Origin: an uncultured Clostridia bacterium | GTDB lineage: Bacteria; Bacillota; Clostridia; TANB77; CAG-508 | Reading direction: 5' to 3' | Length of the DNA stretch: 8,481 bases | Assembly (NCBI GenBank): GCA_934157205.1 | Contig: CAKPHJ010000038.1 | Location: 1 to 8,481, forward strand | Shown: one piece after another, positions 1 to 5,226 of the stretch | How the letters are laid out: every line of letters begins with the position of its first letter | Numbering within the stretch: the first letter of the stretch is position 1 | Notes under the pieces: model-generated | What the model was told of the DNA's origin: nothing | Database searches by the model: none | What the model saw: the letters and a program-made list of their open reading frames with translations, nothing else | Translations under genes and position numbers: made by a program

Positions 1-305
1 TTATCTAATCTGCTTTCTAATATTTGTAATAAGTTTTCACCTGTTACACCTTTTTTATTTGAAGCCATTTCAAAATATTTTTTAAATTGTTTTTCTCCAA
101 CTCCATAATATGCTTTTGTTTTTTGTTTTTCTCTTAATTGAGTTCCGTATTCAGAAAGTTTTGCTCTTTTTTGTCCATGTTGACCAGGTGCATAATTTCT
201 TCTTGAAATACTACATTTATCTGTGTAGCATCTTTCACCTTTTAAGAACAATTTTTGTCCTTCTCTACGGCATCTACGACATTGTTCGTCTTTATATCTT
301 GCCAT
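1..305 (-). CDS. rpsD: 30S ribosomal protein S4 (uS4), 5' part only
   Basis: This is the first 101 codons of S4 (a full protein is about 200 residues); the rest lies beyond the left edge. S4 is a primary binder of the 5' domain of 16S rRNA, nucleates 30S assembly, and in several bacteria represses its own operon. The start is ATG at 305 (MARYKDEQCRRC), with a GGAAGGAG site 10 or so bases upstream. Cys9, Cys12, Cys26 and Cys31 form the N-terminal zinc knuckle of the C+ form of S4. The block NYAPGQHG followed by KLSEYGTQLREKQK is the family signature, and the visible end (LLQILESRLD) begins the S4 RNA-binding domain. It follows rpsK by 25 bases, placing S4 in the alpha cluster as in clostridia and E. 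coli, unlike Bacillus subtilis. Identification is firm. Confidence 0.97.
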   Translation of the reverse strand, partial: MARYKDEQCRRCRREGQKLFLKGERCYTDKCSISRRNYAPGQHGQKRAKLSEYGTQLREKQKTKAYYGVGEKQFKKYFEMASNKKGVTGENLLQILESRLD

Positions 306-330
306 TTTTTATATGCTCCTTCCTTCTTTT

Positions 331-726
331 TTATACTCTACGACGTTTTGGTGGTCTACAACCATTGTGTGGTATTGGTGTTACGTCTTTTATGCTACTT
401 AATTCTAGACCTGCTGTTTGAAGTGCTCTTATAGCTGCTTCTCTACCAGCTCCTGGTCCTTTAACATATACTTCTACAGATTTTAAACCATGTTCCATAG
501 CTGTTTTTGCTGCTGTTTCAGCAACTTGACCAGCTGCAAATGGTGTGCTTTTTCTAGAACCTTTAAATCCTAATTCACCAGCACTTCCCCAAGAAATTGC
601 ATTTCCTTGTGTATCTGTAATTGTAACTATTGTATTATTAAAACTAGAATGAATATGTGCAGCACCTTTTTCGATGTTTTTTCTATTTCTTCTAGCAACT
701 TTTTTTGTTGTTACATTTTTAGCCAT
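331..726 (-). CDS. rpsK: 30S ribosomal protein S11 (uS11)
   Basis: S11 is 131 residues long, as usual for the family. It sits on the platform of the 30S subunit beside the mRNA exit channel, contacts helix 45 and pairs with S6/S18. The N-terminal tail (about 1-18) is basic. The core runs from AHIHSSFNNTIVTITD (23-38) through GSRKSTPFAAGQ (56-67) and GPGAGREAAIRAL (90-102). The C-terminus PIPHNGCRPPKRRRV (117-131) is the universal tail; Asn121 matches the residue that becomes isoaspartate in E. coli S11. The ATG start has GGAGG 10 bases upstream. It lies 55 bases after rpsM and 25 before rpsD. A small 5-bp hairpin (761-774) sits in the rpsM-rpsK gap, too weak to interpret. Confidence 0.98.
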   Translation of the reverse strand: MAKNVTTKKVARRNRKNIEKGAAHIHSSFNNTIVTITDTQGNAISWGSAGELGFKGSRKSTPFAAGQVAETAAKTAMEHGLKSVEVYVKGPGAGREAAIRALQTAGLELSSIKDVTPIPHNGCRPPKRRRV

Positions 727-781
727 TTTGCTTTTTCCTCCTTCAAAATTTTTAATTCTGAATCTTTTTAGATTTTATTTA

Positions 782-1153
782 TTATTTTGTTTTACTTTTA
801 CTAACTAATTTTCTAGGTCCTTTTCTTGTTCTAGCGTTTGTTTTTGTTCTTTGTCCTCTAACTGGAAGACCTCTTCTATGTCTTAATCCTCTGTAGCATC
901 CTATTTCTGTTAGTCTTTTTATGTTAAGAGCTACTTCTCTTCTTAAATCTCCTTCAACAGTATATGATTCGTCAATTACTTTTCTTATGTCATTAACTTG
1001 ATCATCTGTTAAATCTTTGATTCTAGTATCTGGATTAACACCAGCTTTTTCAAGAATTTTTCTAGAACTTGATACTCCTATACCATAAATATATGTAAGT
1101 CCTATTTCTACTCTTTTTTCTTTAGGTAAATCTACTCCTGCTATACGAGCCAT
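782..1153 (-). CDS. rpsM: 30S ribosomal protein S13 (uS13)
   Basis: S13 is located in the head of the 30S subunit, contacts the 50S subunit and the P-site tRNA, and helps control subunit movement. The protein is 123 residues, normal for the family, and starts MARIAGVDLPKEKR. The helix-two-turn-helix region spans about 14-70, and the basic C-terminal tail contains RGLRHRRGLPVRGQRTKT (88-105), the diagnostic motif. An in-frame TTG at 1171 would add six residues (MEVQKN), but it overlaps the GGAGGTGC ribosome binding site, so the ATG at 1153 is the true start. Upstream is an unusually long structured gap to rpmJ, the place where E. coli has its alpha-operon leader. Confidence 0.97.
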   Translation of the reverse strand: MARIAGVDLPKEKRVEIGLTYIYGIGVSSSRKILEKAGVNPDTRIKDLTDDQVNDIRKVIDESYTVEGDLRREVALNIKRLTEIGCYRGLRHRRGLPVRGQRTKTNARTRKGPRKLVSKSKTK

Positions 1154-1161
1154 ATTTTTTT

Positions 1162-1169
1162 GCACCTCC
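1162..1169 (-). promoter_or_regulatory. Ribosome binding site of rpsM, deciding its start
   Basis: GGAGGTGC lies 8 bases before the ATG at 1153. The longer reading frame opens on a TTG whose codons TTG GAG GTG are this site itself, so the extension MEVQKN is rejected. Confidence 0.85.
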
Positions 1170-1200
1170 AAAATTTTTGTATTATTTTGTTTGTCCTATT

Positions 1201-1323
1201 ATTTAAAAGCTGAAATGAATTAGCCGTTTACTGCTAATAACTTTTAAATTTTCAGACATATATATAAACACAAATTTGATATAGAAACCATTTAGTTCCA
1301 CAGCCGCTACCTAAATTTGTGTT
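1201..1323 (-). promoter_or_regulatory. Candidate structured mRNA leader between rpmJ and rpsM
   Basis: The 179-base gap between L36 and S13 holds two consecutive inverted repeats. In mRNA order, hairpin A (1323-1267) has perfect 11-bp arms AACACAAATTT/AAATTTGTGTT around a 35-base, relatively GC-rich loop containing GGTAGCGGCTGTGG. Hairpin B (1249-1201) has perfect 9-bp outer arms ATTTAAAAG/CTTTTAAAT, an asymmetric internal loop, and a 6-bp inner stem ATTAGC/GCTAAT closing an 8-base loop. Neither is followed by a run of U, so they do not look like terminators. The site corresponds to the position of the E. coli alpha-operon leader to which S4 binds, and S4 is encoded two genes downstream. That this is an autoregulatory element is inference; no known RNA family was recognised. 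Confidence 0.5.
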
Positions 1324-1332
1324 ATTAACATT

Positions 1333-1446
1333 TTAACCTTGTACTTGTTTGTGTTTAGGATTTTCACAAATAACTCTAATTTTTCCTTTTCTTTTTATAA
1401 TTTTGCATTTGTCGCATATTTTTTTTACTGATGGTCTTACCTTCAT
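1333..1446 (-). CDS. rpmJ: 50S ribosomal protein L36 (bL36)
   Basis: This small gene encodes 37 residues, the normal bL36 length. L36 is a late-assembling protein near the base of the L7/L12 stalk that stabilises 23S rRNA. The protein begins MKVRPSVKKICDKCK and ends KHKQVQG. Cys11, Cys14, Cys27 and His32 form the zinc ribbon, so this is the C+ form. The ATG start has an excellent site, GAGGAGGTGC, five or six bases before it. It follows infA by 70 bases; that gap contains only a weak hairpin (ATGCA/TGCAT, 1468-1482). The order infA-rpmJ-rpsM is the usual Bacillota arrangement. Identification is firm despite the small size. Confidence 0.96.
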   Translation of the reverse strand: MKVRPSVKKICDKCKIIKRKGKIRVICENPKHKQVQG

Positions 1447-1448
1447 TT

Positions 1449-1465
1449 TTTGCACCTCCTCTTTA
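1449..1465 (-). promoter_or_regulatory. Ribosome binding region of rpmJ, shared 17-base copy
   Basis: TAAAGAGGAGGTGCAAA precedes rpmJ and is identical over 17 bases to the region before rplO (5191-5207). The GGAGGTG core is an extended match to the anti-Shine-Dalgarno sequence; the flanking identity goes beyond what is needed for ribosome binding. Confidence 0.7.
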
Positions 1466-1516
1466 TTATGCAGTGCTTGCATTATTATTATTTTATATAA
1501 TGGGTTAACTTTTTAC

Positions 1517-1735
1517 TTATTTTGCTCTCCAAGTAATTCTTCCTCTTGTTAAATCATATGGTGAGAGTTCAACTTTCACTTTATCTCCTGGTAAAATTTT
1601 TATATAATTCATTCTTAATTTTCCTGAAATATGAGCAAGTATTTGATGACCATTTTCTAGTTCAACTTTAAAATTTGTATTTGGTAAAGCCTCTACTACT
1701 GTACCTTCTATTTCAATAACATCTTCTTTAGCCAA
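1517..1735 (-). CDS. infA: Translation initiation factor IF-1
   Basis: IF-1 binds the A site of the 30S subunit during initiation and assists IF-2 and IF-3. The protein is 72 residues, exactly the usual length, and is a single S1-like OB fold: IEIEGTVVEALPNTNFKVEL (7-26), GHQILAHISGKLRMNYIKIL (29-48) and PGDKVKVELSPYDLTRGRIT (49-68), with the conserved GKLRMNYI segment. The start codon is TTG at 1735, not ATG; AAGGAGG lies 8 bases upstream and the family's N-terminus (MAKEDVIE) fits exactly, so no other start is plausible. It is the first gene after a consensus promoter inside the end of map, and probably leads a transcript continuing into rpmJ-rpsM-rpsK-rpsD. The KOW-domain gene often found between map and infA in Bacillus is not present. 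Confidence 0.97.
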   Translation of the reverse strand: MAKEDVIEIEGTVVEALPNTNFKVELENGHQILAHISGKLRMNYIKILPGDKVKVELSPYDLTRGRITWRAK

Positions 1736-1743
1736 TTTTTTTA

Positions 1744-1750
1744 CCTCCTT
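1744..1750 (-). promoter_or_regulatory. Ribosome binding site of infA
   Basis: AAGGAGG is a full match to the anti-Shine-Dalgarno core, 8 bases before the TTG start at 1735. It supports the non-ATG start: the strong site may compensate for the weaker codon. Confidence 0.85.
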
Positions 1751-1766
1751 AAAGAGCTTATTTTTG

Positions 1767-1782
1767 TATAATAACTATTATA
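1767..1782 (-). repeat. AT-rich palindrome across the predicted start of the infA transcript
   Basis: TATAATA-GT-TATTATA is a 7-bp perfect inverted repeat with a 2-base centre. It shares one base with the -10 box and covers the expected transcription start (about 1775-1776). It could be an operator, but the surrounding sequence is so AT-rich that chance is a real alternative. Confidence 0.35.
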
Positions 1783-1810
1783 TTATACAGTATTTTTAAA
1801 TTATTGTCAA
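1782..1810 (-). promoter_or_regulatory. Consensus sigma-A promoter for infA and the alpha genes
   Basis: TTGACA (1810-1805) and TATAAT (1787-1782) are separated by exactly 17 bases, a perfect match to the housekeeping consensus. The -35 box lies in the last codons of map, and the -10 box starts 8 bases beyond the map stop. A start near 1775-1776 would leave an untranslated leader of about 40 bases before infA. This suggests that IF-1, L36, S13, S11, S4 and probably RNA polymerase alpha are transcribed independently of the upstream spc genes. Promoter activity itself is inferred. Confidence 0.85.
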
Positions 1811-2566
1811 TATTTCTGGGTCTTTTTCTGTAATTAAAATTGTATTTTCATAATGAGCTGCTAAACTACCATCTTCAGTTACAATTGTCCAACCATCATC
1901 TAGTTCTAAAATGTTAGGTTTTCCTTCTATAACCATTGGTTCTATAGCTAGTGTCATTCCTGGTTCTAATCTTATTCCTCTTCCAGCTTTTCCGTAATTT
2001 GGTATACCTGGATCTTCATGCATTTGTCTTCCAATACCATGACCTTGAAATTCTCTTACAACACTGTATCCTTGTGAATGAACATATTCTCCAATTGCAT
2101 GGCAAACATCACCAATTCTAAAACCTGGTTTTGCATATTTTATTCCTTCAAAAAAAGCTTGTTTTGTAACAGCAACTAATCTTTCAGCTTCAGCATTTGC
2201 TTTTCCTACTATAAATGTTCTTGCAGCATCACCATTAAATCCGTTTTTTAATGCTACTGTATCTATACTTACAATATCTCCATCTTTTATTATTTTATTT
2301 TTTGAAGGAATTCCATGAATTACTTCGTCATTTATTGAAACACATAAAGTTGCAGGATATGGTGGTACTCCTTTTATTCCAATGTCATATCCTTTTTCAG
2401 CAGGAATTGCTCCTAAACTTCTCATTTTTCTTTCTGCAATTTGATCTAATTCCCATGTAGACATTCCTGGTTTGATTTTTTCTTCAAGTTCTTTATATGT
2501 TAATGCAACAACCCTGCATGCTTCTCTCATTAATTCTATTTCTTTTTTTGATTTAATTGTTACCAA
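1796..2566 (-). CDS. map: Methionine aminopeptidase, type I
   Basis: This cytosolic metalloenzyme removes the N-terminal methionine from nascent proteins when the second residue is small. The protein is 256 residues, close to the usual 250-265 for the short type Ia form without N-terminal zinc fingers. The pita-bread fold's metal ligands are all present: Asp102 (SIDTV), Asp113 (NGDAART), His176 (GHGIG), Glu209 (AIEPM) and Glu240 (HYENT); His84 in HGIPS matches the conserved substrate-binding histidine. The start is TTG at 2566 (MVTIKSKKEIELMREA fits the family N-terminus), with AAGGAA about 7 bases upstream. It follows adk by 17 bases, the classic secY-adk-map order. Its last codons contain the -35 box of the promoter for infA. 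Confidence 0.97.
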   Translation of the reverse strand: MVTIKSKKEIELMREACRVVALTYKELEEKIKPGMSTWELDQIAERKMRSLGAIPAEKGYDIGIKGVPPYPATLCVSINDEVIHGIPSKNKIIKDGDIVSIDTVALKNGFNGDAARTFIVGKANAEAERLVAVTKQAFFEGIKYAKPGFRIGDVCHAIGEYVHSQGYSVVREFQGHGIGRQMHEDPGIPNYGKAGRGIRLEPGMTLAIEPMVIEGKPNILELDDGWTIVTEDGSLAAHYENTILITEKDPEILTII

Positions 2567-2583
2567 TTTAATCTTCCTTCTTT

Positions 2584-3249
2584 CTATTTTTCATTAAAAT
2601 ATTTTACAATATCTTCTGCTACGTCTTTTCCAAGTCTATTTATTGATGTACTTACCATTTCTGTTCTTAAATTTCCTTTTTGCTCATAATATTCTACTAA
2701 AGGTTGTGTATTTATTATATAATTATCAAATCTTGTTTCAACTGTTTCTTTGTTGTCATCAGCTCTTTGATATAATTCGTGTCCACATTTGTCACAAATT
2801 CCTTCTTTTTTAGGTGGATTCAATATTAAATTATATATTGTTTTACAATCTGGATTAGAGCAAATTCTTCTGCTAATAATTCTTTCTACAATTTCATCTT
2901 TTGGTGTAGTTAAATTAATTACCATATCTACTTTTTTGCCTTGTTCAGAAAGCATTTTATCTAATTCTTCAGCTTGTTTTACAGTTCTAGGGAAACCATC
3001 TAAAATTATTCCATTTTGAACATCATTTTCTTTTAATCTATCTTTTACAATGCCTATAGTTACTTCATCTGGAACTAAATTTCCTTTTGAAATATAACTT
3101 TCTGCTAATTTTCCTAACTCAGTTCCTTCTTGAATATTTTTTCTAAATATATCTCCAGTTGAAACTTGTGGTACCTCAAGTTTTTCTTGTAATATACTTG
3201 CAACTGTTCCCTTACCTGTTCCAGGTGCTCCTAACATTATAATTATCAT
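2584..3249 (-). CDS. adk: Adenylate kinase, zinc-lid form
   Basis: Adenylate kinase converts ATP and AMP to two ADP and keeps the adenylate pool balanced. The protein is 221 residues, the long form with a full lid. The P-loop is GAPGTGKGT (7-15), followed by the AMP-binding segment STGDIFR (30-36) and DGFPRT (84-89, Arg88). The lid (about 128-165) carries Cys130, Cys135, Cys152 and Cys155, a structural zinc site; the first pair is spaced C-X4-C (CSNPDC) rather than the common C-X2-C. YQRADDN (160-166) and ETRFDNY (171-177) supply the catalytic arginines. The start is ATG at 3249; the only nearby site is AAAGGAA, about 11 bases upstream, so initiation may be weaker than in its neighbours. The stop is TAG, the only non-TAA stop here. 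A 170-base gap with a strong hairpin separates it from secY. Confidence 0.98.
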   Translation of the reverse strand: MIIIMLGAPGTGKGTVASILQEKLEVPQVSTGDIFRKNIQEGTELGKLAESYISKGNLVPDEVTIGIVKDRLKENDVQNGIILDGFPRTVKQAEELDKMLSEQGKKVDMVINLTTPKDEIVERIISRRICSNPDCKTIYNLILNPPKKEGICDKCGHELYQRADDNKETVETRFDNYIINTQPLVEYYEQKGNLRTEMVSTSINRLGKDVAEDIVKYFNEK

Positions 3250-3339
3250 AATTAATCACATTCCTTTCTTTCGATTATTATAATTTATTTAATAACCTTT
3301 ATTATATTTATTTTATTAATAAACATAATAAAAATTATT

Positions 3340-3394
3340 AAATGCCATTAGTTATGTTATAGGAAAACAATTTCCTATAACATTAGTAGCATTT
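3340..3394 (-). promoter_or_regulatory. Strong hairpin in the secY-adk gap
   Basis: Perfect 13-bp arms (ATGTTATAGGAAA/TTTCCTATAACAT, 3354-3366 and 3371-3383) enclose a 4-base loop, and an outer 6-bp stem (AAATGC/GCATTT, 3340-3345 and 3389-3394) closes around it with an internal loop. It begins about 25 bases after the secY stop. No U-run follows directly; an AATTTTTATT stretch lies several bases further on (around 3329-3338). It could be a partial terminator or attenuator between secY and adk, or an RNase processing or 3'-stabilising stem. The rest of the gap (3250-3339) is AT-rich and holds two TATAAT matches without a convincing -35 box. Confidence 0.6.
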
Positions 3395-3419
3395 ACTTTA
3401 ACCCATGGCAAATAATTTA

Positions 3420-4748
3420 TTATTCTAAAAATCCTTTATAATGTCTCATAGCTAATAAAGATTCTAATTGTTGCATTGTTTCAAGAGCTACGCCTACAAC
3501 AATTAATATTGATGTACCACCAAAAGCTACATTACCAAGTCCTTCTGGTAAGAATCTAATTAGCATTGGTAATATTGCTATTAAAGCAAGGAAAAATCCT
3601 CCAACCCATGTTAATTTAGATATTATTGATGATAAATATTCTGTTGTTGGTTTACCCGCTCTTATTCCAGGTATAAATCCACCATTTTTCTTAATATTGT
3701 TAGATACTTCTGCTGGATTAAATGTAGCATAAGTATAGAAAAATGTAAATCCTATAATTAATAATAAATATACTAAAGCATTTGCTATTGAATATCCAAT
3801 TCCAACTTGTGTAGTTGAAGTTGCAATTGAAAATTTATATAGTCCTGCTAAAAATCCTGTTTGATTTTGTATATCTTTAACAAATATTTGTATTATCATA
3901 GCTGGAAATGTCATAAATGATGAAGCAAAAATTACTGGCATAACACCTGCCATAGCAAGTTTTAATGGTATATGTGTACTTTGTGCTCCTACCATTTTTC
4001 TTCCAACTACTTTTTTAGAATATTGAACAGGAATTCTTCTTTCAGCTTGTTGTACAAATACAACACCAGCAACTAAAATAATTGCTCCTATTATAATTCC
4101 TATAGCTATTAATAGTCCTTTTGTACTAAATCCTGAATCTGTAATCATCAAATTCCATAATGTTGTTAGTACACTTGGTAATCTTGATATAATACCTATA
4201 AATATTAATAAAGATATCCCATTACCAACACCTTTTGCAGTTATTTGTTCTCCTAACCACATTAAAATTGATGTTCCAGCCACAAGACCTACAACAACTA
4301 ATGCAGCTGTTAAAAAACTACCGTTAACAAATATTCCAGTAGATTTATAAGATAAATATATACCAATACTTTCAACTAGTGCTAAAACTATTGTTAATAT
4401 TTTAGTATATCTATTTATTTTTTGTCTACCTTGTTCTCCACCTTCTTTTGTCATTTTTTCTAAAGATGGAATTATCATTGCTAATAATTGTATAACAATT
4501 GAGGCTGTAATATATGGACTTATTGACATAGCAAAAACAGAGAATCTTGAAAAAGCTCCACCTGAAATCATATCAATTAATCCTGCTATACCATCTGATC
4601 CACTCATTGCTTGATTTAATGTTATACTATTAACTCCTGGAACTGTTATATAACACCCAAATCTAAAAACTATTATTAATAGAAGTGTATATAATAATCT
4701 TTTTCTTACATCAGGTGTTGAAATAGCATTTTTTATAGTCTTAAACAA
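3420..4748 (-). CDS. secY: Preprotein translocase subunit SecY
   Basis: SecY forms the membrane channel that, with SecE and SecG, exports proteins through SecA or inserts them from the ribosome. The protein is 442 residues, typical, with ten hydrophobic spans beginning near residues 19-35 and ending near 408-424. Diagnostic parts are PGVN after the first span, the plug region GLIDMISGGAFSRFSVFAMS (56-75), SISPYITASI (75-84), GEQITAKGVGNGIS (166-179), the cytosolic loop QQAERRIPVQYSKK (233-246), and IPGIRAGKPTTEYL (359-372), where Arg363 corresponds to the SecA- and ribosome-contacting arginine of E. coli SecY. The start is TTG at 4748, directly abutting the rplO stop (TAA TTG); GAGGTGA five bases upstream lies in the last rplO codons. 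This arrangement suggests translational coupling to L15. Confidence 0.98.
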   Translation of the reverse strand: MFKTIKNAISTPDVRKRLLYTLLLIIVFRFGCYITVPGVNSITLNQAMSGSDGIAGLIDMISGGAFSRFSVFAMSISPYITASIVIQLLAMIIPSLEKMTKEGGEQGRQKINRYTKILTIVLALVESIGIYLSYKSTGIFVNGSFLTAALVVVGLVAGTSILMWLGEQITAKGVGNGISLLIFIGIISRLPSVLTTLWNLMITDSGFSTKGLLIAIGIIIGAIILVAGVVFVQQAERRIPVQYSKKVVGRKMVGAQSTHIPLKLAMAGVMPVIFASSFMTFPAMIIQIFVKDIQNQTGFLAGLYKFSIATSTTQVGIGYSIANALVYLLLIIGFTFFYTYATFNPAEVSNNIKKNGGFIPGIRAGKPTTEYLSSIISKLTWVGGFFLALIAILPMLIRFLPEGLGNVAFGGTSILIVVGVALETMQQLESLLAMRHYKGFLE

Positions 4749-5183
4749 TTAAATCACCTCTGTCTTTCCGCCTAAAGCTTCAATTTCTTCTTTAGCTTTA
4801 GCTGTAAATCTATTAGCTTTAACATTTAATTTCTTTTCTAATTTACCTGTTGCTAAAACAACTATACCATCATTAATTTTTCCAATTATACCTTCTTCTA
4901 ATAATGTTTCTGCTGTTACGTCTGTAGCTTTAGATTGGTTTAACATTTTTAATGTTACTTCTGTATAATTTTTAGCATGAATATTTGTAAATCCTCTTTT
5001 TGGAAGTCTTCTATATAATGGTGTTTGTCCACCTTCAAAACCTCTTCTTACTCCACCACCAGATCTTGCTTTTTGACCTTTGTGACCTCTTCCAGAAGTT
5101 TTTCCATTTCCTGATGCCATACCACGACCTACTCTATTTCTTTTTACTTTACTTACAGCTGGTTTTAATTCATTTATTTTCAT
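4749..5183 (-). CDS. rplO: 50S ribosomal protein L15 (uL15)
   Basis: L15 binds 23S rRNA and is needed for late 50S assembly. The protein is 144 residues, normal length. The N-terminal half is the Gly/Arg-rich extension that threads into rRNA: RVGRGMASGNGKTSGRGHKG (17-36) and GGGVRRGFEGGQTPLYRRLP (42-61). The globular C-terminal half (about 75-144) ends in FTAKAKEEIEALGGKTEVI. The ATG start at 5183 has GGAGGTGC upstream, with a rather long spacing of about 13 bases. It follows rpsE by only 43 bases, where rpmD (L30) would normally lie, and its stop codon abuts the secY start. Confidence 0.98.
   Translation of the reverse strand: MKINELKPAVSKVKRNRVGRGMASGNGKTSGRGHKGQKARSGGGVRRGFEGGQTPLYRRLPKRGFTNIHAKNYTEVTLKMLNQSKATDVTAETLLEEGIIGKINDGIVVLATGKLEKKLNVKANRFTAKAKEEIEALGGKTEVI
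4754..4760 (-). promoter_or_regulatory. Ribosome binding site of secY inside the end of rplO
   Basis: GAGGTGA lies five bases before the TTG start of secY and is read in rplO as part of its Glu-Val-Ile C-terminus. It decides the secY start and implies that ribosomes finishing L15 uncover or directly reuse it. Confidence 0.8.
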
Positions 5184-5190
5184 CTTGAAC

Positions 5191-5207
5191 TTTGCACCTC
5201 CTCTTTA
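5191..5207 (-). promoter_or_regulatory. Ribosome binding region of rplO, shared 17-base copy
   Basis: TAAAGAGGAGGTGCAAA, identical to the region before rpmJ (1449-1465). Here the spacing from GGAGG to the ATG is about 13 bases, longer than at rpmJ, so the sequence is conserved but its distance from the start is not. Confidence 0.7.
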
Positions 5208-5226
5208 ATTTATTAAATATCAATTA

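Noticed and set aside
110..421. 103-codon plus-strand open frame
   Set aside because: It lies opposite rpsD and rpsK, is Leu/Phe/Ile-rich as expected from the reverse strand of AT-rich genes, and has no ribosome binding site.
1154..1171. N-terminal extension of S13 from TTG at 1171
   Set aside because: The extra codons are the ribosome binding site itself, and S13 starts MARIAGVD throughout the family.
1201..1323. Rho-independent terminator between rpmJ and rpsM
   Set aside because: Neither hairpin is followed by a U-run, and essential genes of the same cluster follow directly.
1240..1332. Possible short peptides in the rpmJ-rpsM gap
   Set aside because: Frames of 6 to 15 codons exist, but none has a ribosome binding site.
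1349..1552. 67-codon plus-strand open frame
   Set aside because: It overlaps rpmJ and infA in the antisense direction and shows no family signature or ribosome binding site.
3250..3339. Promoter for adk from two TATAAT matches
   Set aside because: No acceptable -35 box lies 16-18 bases upstream of either match, and TATAAT is frequent in such AT-rich sequence.
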